A stretch of 64,000 nt of DNA from NCBI RefSeq assembly GCF_014646695.1, contig NZ_BMNT01000001.1, positions 1 to 64,000 of the forward strand, read 5' to 3'. Numbering within the stretch: position 1 is the stretch's first letter; every line of letters begins with the position of its first letter. Shown here piece after piece: positions 41,958-50,354 of the stretch. Source of the DNA: Sphaerisporangium melleum. GTDB taxonomy: Bacteria; Actinomycetota; Actinomycetes; Streptosporangiales; Streptosporangiaceae. The notes under the pieces are model-generated. The model was given only the letters and a program-made list of their open reading frames with translations. It was not told the origin of the DNA and searched no databases. Position numbers and translations under genes: made by a program.

Positions 41958-43094
41958 CTAGAGCATGTCGTTCACGTCTCTGATCGCGTCGGTCAGATCG
42001 TCGTAGCTGTTCGGGTCAGCGGTGATGGACCAACTGCCGTCGCCGGCTTCGAGAAGCAGGTCACCTTGAGGTCCGCCGTTTTCGCCTGGCGTGGGGCCTT
42101 GCTGTTCGACGTGGATTGACTGGCCTTTACCGAGAGGGACGTCGACCTGGTCGATGCGCGACCCGTCCTCGTTGTTCAGCTCCCCGTTGGGGTCGAAGCC
42201 GTCGTAGGTGGCGGTGATGGCGTCGCTCAGCTTGCGGGCCTGGGAGGGGGACAACTCGACGTCCACGTACTCGCCGTAGCCTCCTGAGGCGCGCAGGCCC
42301 AGTTTGCCACCGGGGGTGAGGTAGACGTCGGCGGGGCCGTAGGCGGTTTGGATGCGTCGCGCTGACTGGATGCGCTGGGCCTCGGATTCCATCTGGTCGG
42401 CCTGTTTGGGGGTGAGGGTGAGGGATTGGCGGCCGTCGATGTCTACCTGGTACTGGTTGCGGCCGGTCTTGGTGACGCGGCCGAATGCTCCGCCGTCCAT
42501 GTCGACGATGTCTTCGCTTTCACCGATGTCCAAGCCGCCGTGGTGAGCGTTATTGATGGACGATTCGATCTCTTCGATCTCGTCGATGGTGAGGGCGGAG
42601 GCGTTGGTGCCGTTGCCGACATGGATGGCGTCGCCGTTGCTCTTGTGCAGGGTGAGTGTCGAACCGTCATCCAAGGGGATCTCGGCGGAGGTGACTGCCT
42701 GCGGGAAGCTGTATCCATCGTCTGGGCGGAGGACTTCTCCTTGGGAGCGTCGGGCGACGTTCGCAGGGAGCGCCGCCTTAGCGTCGGAACCTTTGTCCAG
42801 GTTGGTGTCGCGGGCATAAAGCGTGGCTCGACCTTTGCCGTCGATATCGACGTCGATCTTCGCCACTGGATACTGCTGAACGATGGCGGTTACCGTGGCG
42901 GTCTGGCCCTTGTTCTTGCCCTTGGCGATCTTGATGCGGGTTCCGGGCTTGATGGCGTTCCCCGCCCGGTCATAGGTGCTGGTGTAGGCGGGCGTGGACG
43001 GCGCGCGGCCGGAACCGCCCGAGCCGCTCGTGAATTTGCCGTCATGGTCGCGGGGGTGAAGATCTTCTTTCCAGCCCATGCTGTGGCGGCCCAC
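41958..43094 (-). CDS. Phage protein with HPRxxDGKF N-terminus, paralogue 2
   Basis: 378 aa beginning MGRHSMGWKEDLHPRDHDGKF. It differs from paralogue 1 by a longer middle part with an SH3/KOW-like segment (KPGTRIKIAKGKNKGQTATV). It ends in beta-rich acidic repeats (ADVYLTPGGKLGLRASGGYG, VPLGKGQSIHVEQQGPTPG). Function unknown. Confidence 0.72.
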   Translation of the reverse strand: MGRHSMGWKEDLHPRDHDGKFTSGSGGSGRAPSTPAYTSTYDRAGNAIKPGTRIKIAKGKNKGQTATVTAIVQQYPVAKIDVDIDGKGRATLYARDTNLDKGSDAKAALPANVARRSQGEVLRPDDGYSFPQAVTSAEIPLDDGSTLTLHKSNGDAIHVGNGTNASALTIDEIEEIESSINNAHHGGLDIGESEDIVDMDGGAFGRVTKTGRNQYQVDIDGRQSLTLTPKQADQMESEAQRIQSARRIQTAYGPADVYLTPGGKLGLRASGGYGEYVDVELSPSQARKLSDAITATYDGFDPNGELNNEDGSRIDQVDVPLGKGQSIHVEQQGPTPGENGGPQGDLLLEAGDGSWSITADPNSYDDLTDAIRDVNDML

Positions 43095-43132
43095 CGGGGC
43101 ACCTCCATCGCGTAGCTCGGTGAGCCGTGCTG

Positions 43133-43459
43133 TCAGCTCTGAACACAGATCCCGGCGACGCCACCTGCGACGGTGAACGAGACGCCGGGGAACGAGGCCT
43201 GCAGAGTGTTGGCGAGGTCTTTCGCCTCGGCCTCACCGGGGTCTTCGACCAGGGCGACGAGGACCTTGTCTCCAGGGCGGAGAACGATCAGTACTGGAGG
43301 CTCCGAGGGCGGTCTCGGCTGGGGCTGGTCGGGCGGGAGCACGCCGAGTTCGCGGAGCCTGCGAGCAATGCCCTCGACGTGTGCGCGGACCGCGGGGAGG
43401 TCGCGGGCGATGCCGGCCGTCCAGTCTTCGGGGTCTTCCGCAGCAGGGGTGCGGGTCAT
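43133..43459 (-). CDS. Small phage protein
   Basis: 108 aa: DWTAGIARDLPAVRAHVEGI (helical), a Pro-rich middle, then a beta-alpha-beta unit (PVLIVLRPGDKVLVALVEDP, FPGVSFTVAGGVAGICVQS). Overlaps the stop of its upstream neighbour (ATGA), so coupled. Confidence 0.68.
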   Translation of the reverse strand: MTRTPAAEDPEDWTAGIARDLPAVRAHVEGIARRLRELGVLPPDQPQPRPPSEPPVLIVLRPGDKVLVALVEDPGEAEAKDLANTLQASFPGVSFTVAGGVAGICVQS

Positions 43460-43665
43460 CCGGCGGAGCTCGCCATCTGGCCGATGGCCATCCTGTGGAA
43501 CGACAGGGCCATCTCCTCGGCTGCCTCGGGCGACCAGCCGGTCTCTTCGAGTTGGCGGCGGTAGCCGAGGGTCGCCTCGTCCAGAGGGGCGAGCATCTCC
43601 CGCATCTGGGCGACGGCCTGGGCGAGCTTGTGAGCGACGTCATCAGGGTTGAACGGCTCAGACAT
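43456..43665 (-). CDS. Small helical phage protein
   Basis: 69 aa from ATG 43665: MSEPFNPDDVAHKLAQAVAQ, RRQLEETGWSPEAAEEMALS, FHRMAIGQM. Probably all-alpha. Overlaps both neighbours by a few bases. Confidence 0.68.
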   Translation of the reverse strand: MSEPFNPDDVAHKLAQAVAQMREMLAPLDEATLGYRRQLEETGWSPEAAEEMALSFHRMAIGQMASSAG

Positions 43666-43960
43666 CGGGCGCCTCGGGGAGCTCGACTCCGCACCGCTGG
43701 CACGAGGGAGTTCGACGGAACGGCGAAACCAGCCCCCATGGGGCGTAGTCGTTGGCGGCGTCCACCTCTGGCTCGACCGGGATGGGGCCGACGTGTCCGT
43801 GGGCGGCACATTCGGCGGCGGCGATTGCTCTCGCCAGTCGCTCGTCGTCTCCGAGTCTGTCGGCGTCTGCTTGCCGTTCCATGGCGGCGATACGCTGCGC
43901 GGCTGAGGCGTTTTCTGTGCGACGGGTGCGCCTCAGCGCCGCCTTCACCTGTTCGAGCAT
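43658..43960 (-). CDS. Small phage protein with Cys pair
   Basis: 100 aa from ATG 43960 (GAGGAG upstream). Helical basic start (MLEQVKAALRRTRR), coiled coil (RIAAMERQADADRLGDDERL), and two cysteines near the end (PSCQRCGVELPEAPD) that could bind zinc. Confidence 0.66.
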   Translation of the reverse strand: MLEQVKAALRRTRRTENASAAQRIAAMERQADADRLGDDERLARAIAAAECAAHGHVGPIPVEPEVDAANDYAPWGLVSPFRRTPSCQRCGVELPEAPDV

Positions 43961-44057
43961 CGGGTGTCTCCTCATGGCGCGGCGAGAGCCCCTGGCGCAT
44001 GAGGGAACGCAGGGGCTCTCTACCTCCGGGGATCAGCCGGAGGATCTTGAAAGGGGG

Positions 44058-44366
44058 TTAGCGGAGGCCGGGATGGCGCTCCGGGGGACGCTGACGGCGG
44101 CCCTGCTTAGCGGCTTTCGCCCGGCCGCCCTCGGCGGACGACTTAACGCGGTGACACGGCTCACACATGGCCTTGAGGTTGTCGAACTCGTCTGTGCCGC
44201 CGGATGCGGCGTTCTTGACGTGATCCACATGGGTGGCGTAGCCCGAGCACTCATAGCAGACGTAGTTGTCGCGCGTTAGGACGACGATGCGAACTGCCTC
44301 CCAGTTGGGTGGGAGCGTGCTTCGGCGATCGTGCCCCCGCCACTGCGCGTTTGGCACTCTTGGCAC
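44058..44366 (-). CDS. HNH endonuclease of the packaging region
   Basis: About 102 aa (GTG 44366 or 44357). Core: STLPPNWEAVRIVVLTRDNY, CYECSGYATHVDHVKNAASG, GTDEFDNLKAMCEPCHRVKS, followed by a basic tail. HNH proteins of this type usually lie next to terminase and are needed for DNA packaging in many siphophages. Its 5' end overlaps the 3' end of the homing nuclease gene by about 115 bp in another frame, suggesting that the insertion replaced its original start. Confidence 0.85.
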   Translation of the reverse strand: MPRVPNAQWRGHDRRSTLPPNWEAVRIVVLTRDNYVCYECSGYATHVDHVKNAASGGTDEFDNLKAMCEPCHRVKSSAEGGRAKAAKQGRRQRPPERHPGLR

Positions 44367-45237
44367 CCCCGGAAAGATAGGCGATAGCGCCTCGCAAGCG
44401 ATCAGGATCTTCCTTGAACATCCCGATGCCGGTATTGCACAGGGTGCAGAGCAGTCCGCGTACACGGCCACTCGCGTGGCAGTGGTCGATAAAAAGAGAG
44501 TCCGTGGCATCACCGCACGCTGCACACCTGCCCGCCTGGGCGGTGTACATGGCGTAGTAGTCCTTAGCTGTGAGGCCGTACATGCGGGCCCGGCCGTCCA
44601 TGCGTTTGCACGCCTTAGAGCAGAACACCCTCCGGAGGTGGCTATCGGCCGGAATCTCGACGTCGCAAACCCGGCAGAACCGAGCAACGTCCTCCTTGCC
44701 GGACCGCGAGCGGTTCTCGCAAATCGTCGAGCAGTACTTCCGGCCGCCAGGGGTCTTACCCTGACAATGCCGACAGGTCCCGTCGGACTTCGGCGCGGTG
44801 TGGCCGGTGAGCAGCGGGTCGCCGTACTTGTACCAGCGGATGTAGTGGGCGTTACACCAGCGGGCGGTCCCGTTCTTCGCCCGCTTCGTGCACTCCTCCA
44901 CTGCGCACTTGGGCAGTTGCACGGCAGTAGGTAGAGCAGCATCGCTCTTCCCTCTGCGGCGGCGGTTCGCCATGTAGTTACGGCAGGTAGAGGAACAGTA
45001 GGAGTGCCCCGTGCTGGCCGACGGGTTGGGCGTGAAGAGAGTGCCGCACCTAGCACACGGGCGATCCTTGGCAAGCTCTTGCCGGATCTCTCCGTTCACC
45101 GCTCGCCTTGCCGCGCTGCGAGCCTTACCCAAGATCAGGCTGCGCGTCTTGATGCAAGGTCTGCACCATTGCGCCGTCGGGCCACGATCAGAGATGTCTG
45201 TTCCACACTCCGCGCATGTGCGCGTAGCATCGCTCAC
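44251..45237 (-). CDS. Large Zn-rich endonuclease VII-type homing nuclease
   Basis: 328 aa from GTG 45237 (AGGA upstream; TTG 45252 is the alternative). Seven or more Cys-pair knuckles (RTCAECGTDI, RPCARCGTLF, KYCSTICENR, RFCRVCDVEI, VFCSKACKRM) precede the nuclease core GRCAACGDATDSLFIDHCHA, RVRGLLCTLCNTGIGMFKED. The tail after about 290 looks foreign and runs into the HNH gene. Carries the shared hairpin leader directly upstream. Confidence 0.82.
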   Translation of the reverse strand: MSDATRTCAECGTDISDRGPTAQWCRPCIKTRSLILGKARSAARRAVNGEIRQELAKDRPCARCGTLFTPNPSASTGHSYCSSTCRNYMANRRRRGKSDAALPTAVQLPKCAVEECTKRAKNGTARWCNAHYIRWYKYGDPLLTGHTAPKSDGTCRHCQGKTPGGRKYCSTICENRSRSGKEDVARFCRVCDVEIPADSHLRRVFCSKACKRMDGRARMYGLTAKDYYAMYTAQAGRCAACGDATDSLFIDHCHASGRVRGLLCTLCNTGIGMFKEDPDRLRGAIAYLSGGAKSAKRAVAGARSPKHAPTQLGGSSHRRPNARQLRLL

Positions 45238-45259
45238 GTCGTCCTGGTCCAATCAGGTC

Positions 45260-45315
45260 GGCCACGGCCCCGGGAGTGTTACCAGCACTCGCCGGGGTCC
45301 ATTTTTTGGTTGTCA
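45260..45315 (-). ncRNA. Conserved hairpin leader of homing nuclease 2
   Basis: Minus strand: GTGACAACC, A-run, GACCCCGG-C-GAGTG-CTGGTAA-CACTC-CCGGGG-CC, GTGGCCGACC; stem 45268-45297. Compared with leader 1 the inner pair G-C has become A-T on both sides, i.e. a compensatory change. Confidence 0.65.
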
Positions 45316-45325
45316 CACCATCATC

Positions 45326-46024
45326 TCAGGCCACACCGACGTTTTCGGTGCGTTCAGCGATCAGCGCTCGCATGGCGTCGGGGTCGCCTTGGGCTTGGTG
45401 GTAGCGGAAGCAGAGGGCGAAGTTCGCCGTGTACTGCGGGCCTTCCTTGACGGCGCTCTCGTGGGTGAGGGCGTACACCCGGCCCTCGTGGCGTACCGGT
45501 TGGGCGCCAAGGAGGGTCGTGTGTGCGGCCCACCAGGCGGCGTCTTCGGCGCCCCAGCCTTTGAAGCGTTCGTCCTGGGCGCCGTGCGCCCACCAGGTGG
45601 GCGGGGTGGTCACGTAGACGCCGGAGCAGGCTCCGGGGATCGTCAGGTGGTGGCAGGCTTCCAGCGGGACGCCGGTGCGGTACTGCTGGGTGCCTCGGCC
45701 CCCGAGGGACCGGTACTCGGCATAGGGCAGGTGGACCAGGCCGTCGCGCGAGGCACCTGCGATCGCGGCGAGCAGCGGTTCCCGTTCGGGCAGCGTGTCC
45801 GCGTCCCCCAAAACGACGACGTCGGCGCCGGCCCGCTCGGCGAGGCGGACGCCCTTGTTGCGGCACCCGGCCAGGCAGAACGGGGCGTGGTCGGTGTCCA
45901 CGTCCACGATGTCCGCGCCGGGGAGGAGTTCGGCGTACCGCTCACGGGTGAGCTGGTGGGCGTAGACGCGATCGGGTTGAGACCGCCAGGGGATGGCGAC
46001 GAGGACGCGGAGATCAGTAGTCAT
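45326..46024 (-). CDS. GT-A glycosyltransferase of the virion sugar cassette
   Basis: 232 aa. LRVLVAIPWRSQPDRVYAHQ, GADVVVLGDADTLPEREPLL with the metal-binding D-x-D, then the family 27-like WGAEDAAWW acceptor motif (FKGWGAEDAAWWAAH). Related to the 46676 product. First of seven coupled genes. Confidence 0.85.
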   Translation of the reverse strand: MTTDLRVLVAIPWRSQPDRVYAHQLTRERYAELLPGADIVDVDTDHAPFCLAGCRNKGVRLAERAGADVVVLGDADTLPEREPLLAAIAGASRDGLVHLPYAEYRSLGGRGTQQYRTGVPLEACHHLTIPGACSGVYVTTPPTWWAHGAQDERFKGWGAEDAAWWAAHTTLLGAQPVRHEGRVYALTHESAVKEGPQYTANFALCFRYHQAQGDPDAMRALIAERTENVGVA

Positions 46025-46679
46025 GGCCCGTCCTCTCCGCGCCGATGTGCGTCACCCGGGGCGGGTCGCCGCGGCGGCCCCAGTACGCGCCGCGGGCGGC
46101 CTTGTCCCGGAAGAGGCGCCGGCCGAAGCGGGACTCCGACCACGAGCCGTCCGGCCATGGCTGCCGCAGGGTGCGCTCAGGGATCAGCGACGGGTTGCCG
46201 GTGAAGCAGGCGCGGTGCTCGATCCAGTGGTGGCGGCCGTCGGTGCGTTCCTCGAAGGTGGCGCCTTGCACTTCGAGCGCCTCGATCAGCCCGCCGTGTG
46301 CCCGTTCGTTGCCGAACCACGGCTGTCGGAGCAGGGCGATCTGTGTCAGATGCGGGTGGGTGTCCAGGACGTCGAGCAGCTCGCTGGCGTCTACCGGCTC
46401 GCTGAGGACGAAGTCTTCCTCCCAGAAGAAGATTCGAGCGCATCCGGCGGCGGCCCGCCACACAGCCCGCATCGCCTGCCAGTAACCTGCCCGCTCGTCG
46501 GCTACCGGGACGACCTCGGTGAGGAACTCCCGTTCCAGCCAGCGCCGGTATTCGGGGTCCCCGGAGTCGTCGACGATCGTCAGGGACGTGACGCCCTTCA
46601 GGTGGTCGCGGATGGAGCCGATCGTGCGGAGGATGCAGGCCTGGCGGCCGTTGCCGAGAACGATCAGGGGGATGGTCAC
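46014..46679 (-). CDS. Glycosyltransferase (GT-A type)
   Basis: 221 aa from GTG 46679. VTIPLIVLGNGRQACILRTI, TSLTIVDDSGDPEYRRWLE, FFWEEDFVLSEPVDASELLD. The WEEDF motif holds the acidic metal site. Overlaps both neighbours, so it belongs to the coupled cassette. Confidence 0.8.
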   Translation of the reverse strand: MTIPLIVLGNGRQACILRTIGSIRDHLKGVTSLTIVDDSGDPEYRRWLEREFLTEVVPVADERAGYWQAMRAVWRAAAGCARIFFWEEDFVLSEPVDASELLDVLDTHPHLTQIALLRQPWFGNERAHGGLIEALEVQGATFEERTDGRHHWIEHRACFTGNPSLIPERTLRQPWPDGSWSESRFGRRLFRDKAARGAYWGRRGDPPRVTHIGAERTGHDY

Positions 46680-47356
46680 GCGGCCGGCCTCTCTGCGATC
46701 AGGCTCCGCATCGCTTTGGCGTTGCCTTCGGCTTCGGCGTACCGCTGGGCGAGCTCCCACACGGCGTCGTTGGCCGGTGTCCCGGTGCGCTGCGCTGGGG
46801 GGTGCCACAGGTGGACGATCTGCCCGGGGTGGCGGACGGTGGGGCCGAGGAGTGTGTCGCAGGCGCGGCGGAACGCGACATCTTCCGCACCCCAGGCGGT
46901 GAACCTTTCGTCCATCCCGCCGGCGGCCGTCCAGGCGTCGGGGCGGATGACGAATACCCCGCCGACCGACCAGGCGTAGACCAGCTCCGCGTCGCAGTCT
47001 TCGGCTGGGCGTCCGGCGAAGAAGTCGGCGGTGCCCTGCTCGGATAGGCCGCGGAATGTGCCGTAGGGGGTGTGGAGTCTGCCGTCACGGAGGGCGCCGG
47101 TGATGGCGTCGTGGAGTGGTTGGCGTTCGGGGATGGTGTCGGCGTCGCAGATGACCGCGACATCGCAACCCGAGTCGGCGGCGAGCCGTACACCGAGGTT
47201 GCGGCCCGCGGCCCGGTTGAACGGGTCGTGGCCGGAGTCCACTGCTAGGAACAGCGTGTCGGGGAGGATGTCATGCAAGGCCCGGGAGACGGCGACGTAG
47301 GCACGTTCCCTTTCGGGGGCGGTGCCGCGGTAGGGGATGACGACGGTGATGGTCAC
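46676..47356 (-). CDS. Glycosyltransferase family 2/27-like
   Basis: 226 aa from GTG 47356. ITVVIPYRGTAPERERAYVA, CDVAVICDADTIPERQPLHD with D-x-D, GGVFVIRPDAWTAAGGMDER and FTAWGAEDVAFRRACDT. Paralogue of the 45326 product. Confidence 0.86.
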   Translation of the reverse strand: MTITVVIPYRGTAPERERAYVAVSRALHDILPDTLFLAVDSGHDPFNRAAGRNLGVRLAADSGCDVAVICDADTIPERQPLHDAITGALRDGRLHTPYGTFRGLSEQGTADFFAGRPAEDCDAELVYAWSVGGVFVIRPDAWTAAGGMDERFTAWGAEDVAFRRACDTLLGPTVRHPGQIVHLWHPPAQRTGTPANDAVWELAQRYAEAEGNAKAMRSLIAERPAA

Positions 47357-48219
47357 GCCGCTCCCATGGCCCGGTGGACGCCCTCGGCGAGGGACACGCG
47401 GGGCTCGTAGAAGTCGAGCATCCGCGTCGGGTCGCACACCCGGTAGGCGACGCCGGCGGGCGCGTCGGCCTTGTAGTCGACGGCCGGCGAGTAGCTGGCT
47501 TCCTTGGCGAACAGCTCGGCGAGCTCGGTCATAGAGGTACCGATACCTGTGCCGAGGTTCACCGGACCGTCCACGCCTTCGCGGGCCGCAACAAGGACGG
47601 CGCCTACGAGGTCGTCCACGTGGATCCAGTCGCGGACCTGGGTGCCGTCGCCCCAGATGGTGAACGGGTCCTCGTGGCGCTGCGCCCGGCTCTGGAACGC
47701 GCCGAACGGGAACCGCTCACCCTGGTCCTCGCCGTAGCCGGAGAACGGGCGGACGACCGTCACAGCGCCGCCCTGCTCGCGGTAGCGGCGCGCCAACTGC
47801 TCCCCCGTGAGCTTCACCCAGCCGTAGATGGCATCAGGCTGCTCAGGCCGGTCCAGCCAGATGTGTGACTCGTGGAGGCGAACCTCCATCCCCGACCGCT
47901 GCAGAGAGATCGGGTACGCCGCCGACGAGGAGAAGTAGATGACGCGGCCCGGTCGGGTGCGGGCCGCCCACGCGAACATCGCTGCGTCGAGCTCCAGGCA
48001 CCCTGCGCCGACGGTTGCGGGTGAGGAGTCGATGGCCGACCGGTGCGGCTGCACCGCGGCACAGTGCAGCACCAGGTCGAAGTGGCGGTCGCTGCGGCGG
48101 AACACGTCCAAGGCGTTGGAGCCGCGCAGCACGTCAACGGCGGCGACGTCGTGGCCGTCGAGTGCCGCGGCCAGGTGCCGGCCGATGAACCCGGCCGCCC
48201 CGGTGAGGAGAACCTTCAC
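47353..48219 (-). CDS. NAD-dependent nucleotide-sugar epimerase/dehydratase (extended SDR)
   Basis: 288 aa. Rossmann motif LLTGAAGFIGRHLA at 4-17, catalytic SSSAAYP and YGWVK, sugar-binding region DWIHVDDLVGAVLVA. Supplies a modified nucleotide-sugar (exact sugar unknown) to the neighbouring transferases. Overlaps both neighbours. Confidence 0.88.
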   Translation of the reverse strand: MKVLLTGAAGFIGRHLAAALDGHDVAAVDVLRGSNALDVFRRSDRHFDLVLHCAAVQPHRSAIDSSPATVGAGCLELDAAMFAWAARTRPGRVIYFSSSAAYPISLQRSGMEVRLHESHIWLDRPEQPDAIYGWVKLTGEQLARRYREQGGAVTVVRPFSGYGEDQGERFPFGAFQSRAQRHEDPFTIWGDGTQVRDWIHVDDLVGAVLVAAREGVDGPVNLGTGIGTSMTELAELFAKEASYSPAVDYKADAPAGVAYRVCDPTRMLDFYEPRVSLAEGVHRAMGAA

Positions 48220-48797
48220 AGGTTACGGCTCCGTCCTACGACGAGCTGCGACCAGCCGACCGGGACGTGGTCGAGGACCTCGAAGTGCGGGTCGAACAGG
48301 GCTCGGTAGCCGTCCATGTCCCACGCCCAGGCGTGGCAGTCGCCGTGCTCGTCGCCGGTTTCGTCCTTCGGTGAGGAGGCCACGGTGAACTGGGCGTGGC
48401 GGGACACCCATTCGACGGCGCCGTGCGGGTCTGCGAGATGCTCCAGAACTTCGGTCATGACGGCGAGCTGGCCCCAGCGGGGGACGTGGCGGGCGTTGAA
48501 CACGTCGAGCCGTTCAGCGATGACGCCGCGGCCGGCCCACGCGGTGGCGCTGGCCGGGTGGAAGTCGTACCCCCATGCGGGGATGCCGTCCAGGAGGCTG
48601 AGCAGGCCGCCGTCGCCGCAGCCGAGATCGACGACGCTGGCCGGGGCGAGCCGGCGGATCGCGTCGGCCGCGGTGTGGAGCCGGTCGCGGTGCAACGGCT
48701 GCTCCAGATGCGGGGCCCGGTCGCGGTGCTCGTGGAAGGCGAACGTCGACACGTGCGGGGTATCGCCGTCGAAAAGGCGCCACTCGGTCACCGTCAC
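48216..48797 (-). CDS. SAM-dependent methyltransferase
   Basis: 193 aa. Motif I SVVDLGCGDGGLLSLLDG, then AVMTEVLEHLADPHGAVEWV. A class I methyltransferase, most likely acting on the sugar or glycan made by this cassette. Confidence 0.84.
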   Translation of the reverse strand: MTVTEWRLFDGDTPHVSTFAFHEHRDRAPHLEQPLHRDRLHTAADAIRRLAPASVVDLGCGDGGLLSLLDGIPAWGYDFHPASATAWAGRGVIAERLDVFNARHVPRWGQLAVMTEVLEHLADPHGAVEWVSRHAQFTVASSPKDETGDEHGDCHAWAWDMDGYRALFDPHFEVLDHVPVGWSQLVVGRSRNL

Positions 48798-49348
48798 CTC
48801 CGGGTGCAGGTCCAGATCTGGAAGGTGTAGTAGGCGACCGACTGCGGGGTGAACAGCTCGACCTGGCAGTCGGACCAGCCGGCGCCGGTCAGCATCTCTC
48901 GTAGGTCGTCGGTGTCCCAGCCCCAGTAGTGCTCAGGGTTGGCGTCGTCATCCTCACCGCACGGGGTGGTGAGCAGCAGATGTGACGCGCGTGCGCGGAT
49001 GCCGGCCAGCAGCCCGTCGGGGTCTTCGACGTGTTCCAACGTCTCCGAGCACACGAACATGTCGACCTGCGGCAGGGTGGCCAGGGTCTGCTCGATCGGG
49101 CCGGTCGTGGTGTAGTCGCCCAGGTGCGTGGCGCGCCACAGGTGGGTGGACTGGGCGACGATCGCGCCGTCCCCGCACGACAGGTCGGCCACCGTCTCGG
49201 CCCCGGTCGCCGCGGCGAACACGTCCAGCACCTGCACGGTTCTGGCGACCCGTTCCACATGGTCGGCCCAACGGGTGTGGTCGTAGGGACGGGCGTACAC
49301 CTGGGCGAGCTGGTCGGGGGTGTAGAAGGGGCGGAGCTGTCTACGCAC
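48794..49348 (-). CDS. SAM-dependent methyltransferase
   Basis: 184 aa. VADLSCGDGAIVAQSTHLW (motif I), DMFVCSETLEHVEDPDGLLA, LLLTTPCGEDDDANPEHYWG. Distantly related to the adjacent methyltransferase; a second position on the glycan may be methylated. Confidence 0.82.
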   Translation of the reverse strand: MRRQLRPFYTPDQLAQVYARPYDHTRWADHVERVARTVQVLDVFAAATGAETVADLSCGDGAIVAQSTHLWRATHLGDYTTTGPIEQTLATLPQVDMFVCSETLEHVEDPDGLLAGIRARASHLLLTTPCGEDDDANPEHYWGWDTDDLREMLTGAGWSDCQVELFTPQSVAYYTFQIWTCTRR

Positions 49349-49356
49349 CTGGCCTC

Positions 49357-50037
49357 CTAGGGCAGGGTGCGCAGCGCGGCCACGTCACGGTCGAACTGGC
49401 CGGACTCGTGGTACGCCTTGTAGGCCGCCTTGTCCCGGGCGTACATCGAGTCGTCGTTGACGGTCTTGTACAGCTCGTCCCACTGGCCTTTGCCCGCGGC
49501 GGGGTGCATGTGCTCGATCACCACGCCTGGCAGGTAGCGGAGACGGCCGAGCGTGTGTCCCAGGTCGTGCCACACGTTGTCGACCCACAGGTGGGTGAAC
49601 GTCGGCGGCGCCATCCAGCCGAGGGTTGTCACGATGTTCGACGTCATCGCCACGGCTGTCGGCAGCGCCTCCCCGCGGAGCAGGTCGTCGCCGTAGACAA
49701 GCCCCGTTTTGAGCTCGGCGAGGGCCTCGGCGAGCGTCACATCCCAAGCCTGGGTGCGGGGCCGGTGGTCGTCACCGAAGAAACCCACCATCGGGTAGGA
49801 CTCGGCCGCCTCGATCGCAGCCGCGTTGAGCACCGGCACGATGCCACGGGTCCCCGTTGAGGCGTGGACCCGCACCTGGACGTCAAGAGCCCGATAGGCG
49901 GGCAGCGCCGGGTCGTCGTCGTCGACCACGACGAGTAGCTCGGCGGCACCGCCGGTGGTCTGCCTCCACGAGTCGAGCAGTTCGGCTACGGCGGAGGGAC
50001 GCCCGCGCGAGGGGACGATCACCAGCAGGTCAGACAA
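49357..50037 (-). CDS. Glycosyltransferase family 2-like
   Basis: 226 aa. MSDLLVIVPSRGRPSAVAEL, AELLVVVDDDDPALPAYRA, MVGFFGDDHRPRTQAWDVTL, then VWHDLGHTLGRLRYLPGVVI. A GT-A enzyme that begins the cassette in transcription order, right behind the fibre genes. Confidence 0.84.
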   Translation of the reverse strand: MSDLLVIVPSRGRPSAVAELLDSWRQTTGGAAELLVVVDDDDPALPAYRALDVQVRVHASTGTRGIVPVLNAAAIEAAESYPMVGFFGDDHRPRTQAWDVTLAEALAELKTGLVYGDDLLRGEALPTAVAMTSNIVTTLGWMAPPTFTHLWVDNVWHDLGHTLGRLRYLPGVVIEHMHPAAGKGQWDELYKTVNDDSMYARDKAAYKAYHESGQFDRDVAALRTLP

Positions 50038-50047
50038 ACACGGCTCC

Positions 50048-50335
50048 TTAGGAGATCTTCATCGGGCCGGCGTATAAGACCGGTCGTTCCTGGCTGGTCG
50101 TGATGCGCACCCACACCCCGTACGGACCAGCGACGAGTTCCAATGACGTGCCGGGACCGATGAGGACCTTGGCGCTGGCGCCGTCCCACACGGCCGTCTT
50201 CCATGCCGGCGACGTCGGGTCCGTCCCGTAAGGGACCACGGCGATCTCCACCGGGTAGTCACTCAAGCTGCCTGTGCCGGTCACCGGGACGTGCAGGTAC
50301 TCCTTGGACTCCGAGGGGATGGTCAAGATGGGCAT
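50048..50335 (-). CDS. Small virion beta protein
   Basis: 95 aa from ATG 50335. ILTIPSESKEYLHVPVTGTG, YPVEIAVVPYGTDPTSPAW, GVWVRITTSQERPVLYAGPM. Compact beta-sandwich like small actinophage tail or decoration proteins. Confidence 0.7.
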   Translation of the reverse strand: MPILTIPSESKEYLHVPVTGTGSLSDYPVEIAVVPYGTDPTSPAWKTAVWDGASAKVLIGPGTSLELVAGPYGVWVRITTSQERPVLYAGPMKIS

Positions 50336-50354
50336 CGGCGCCTCCCCTGCCGAG

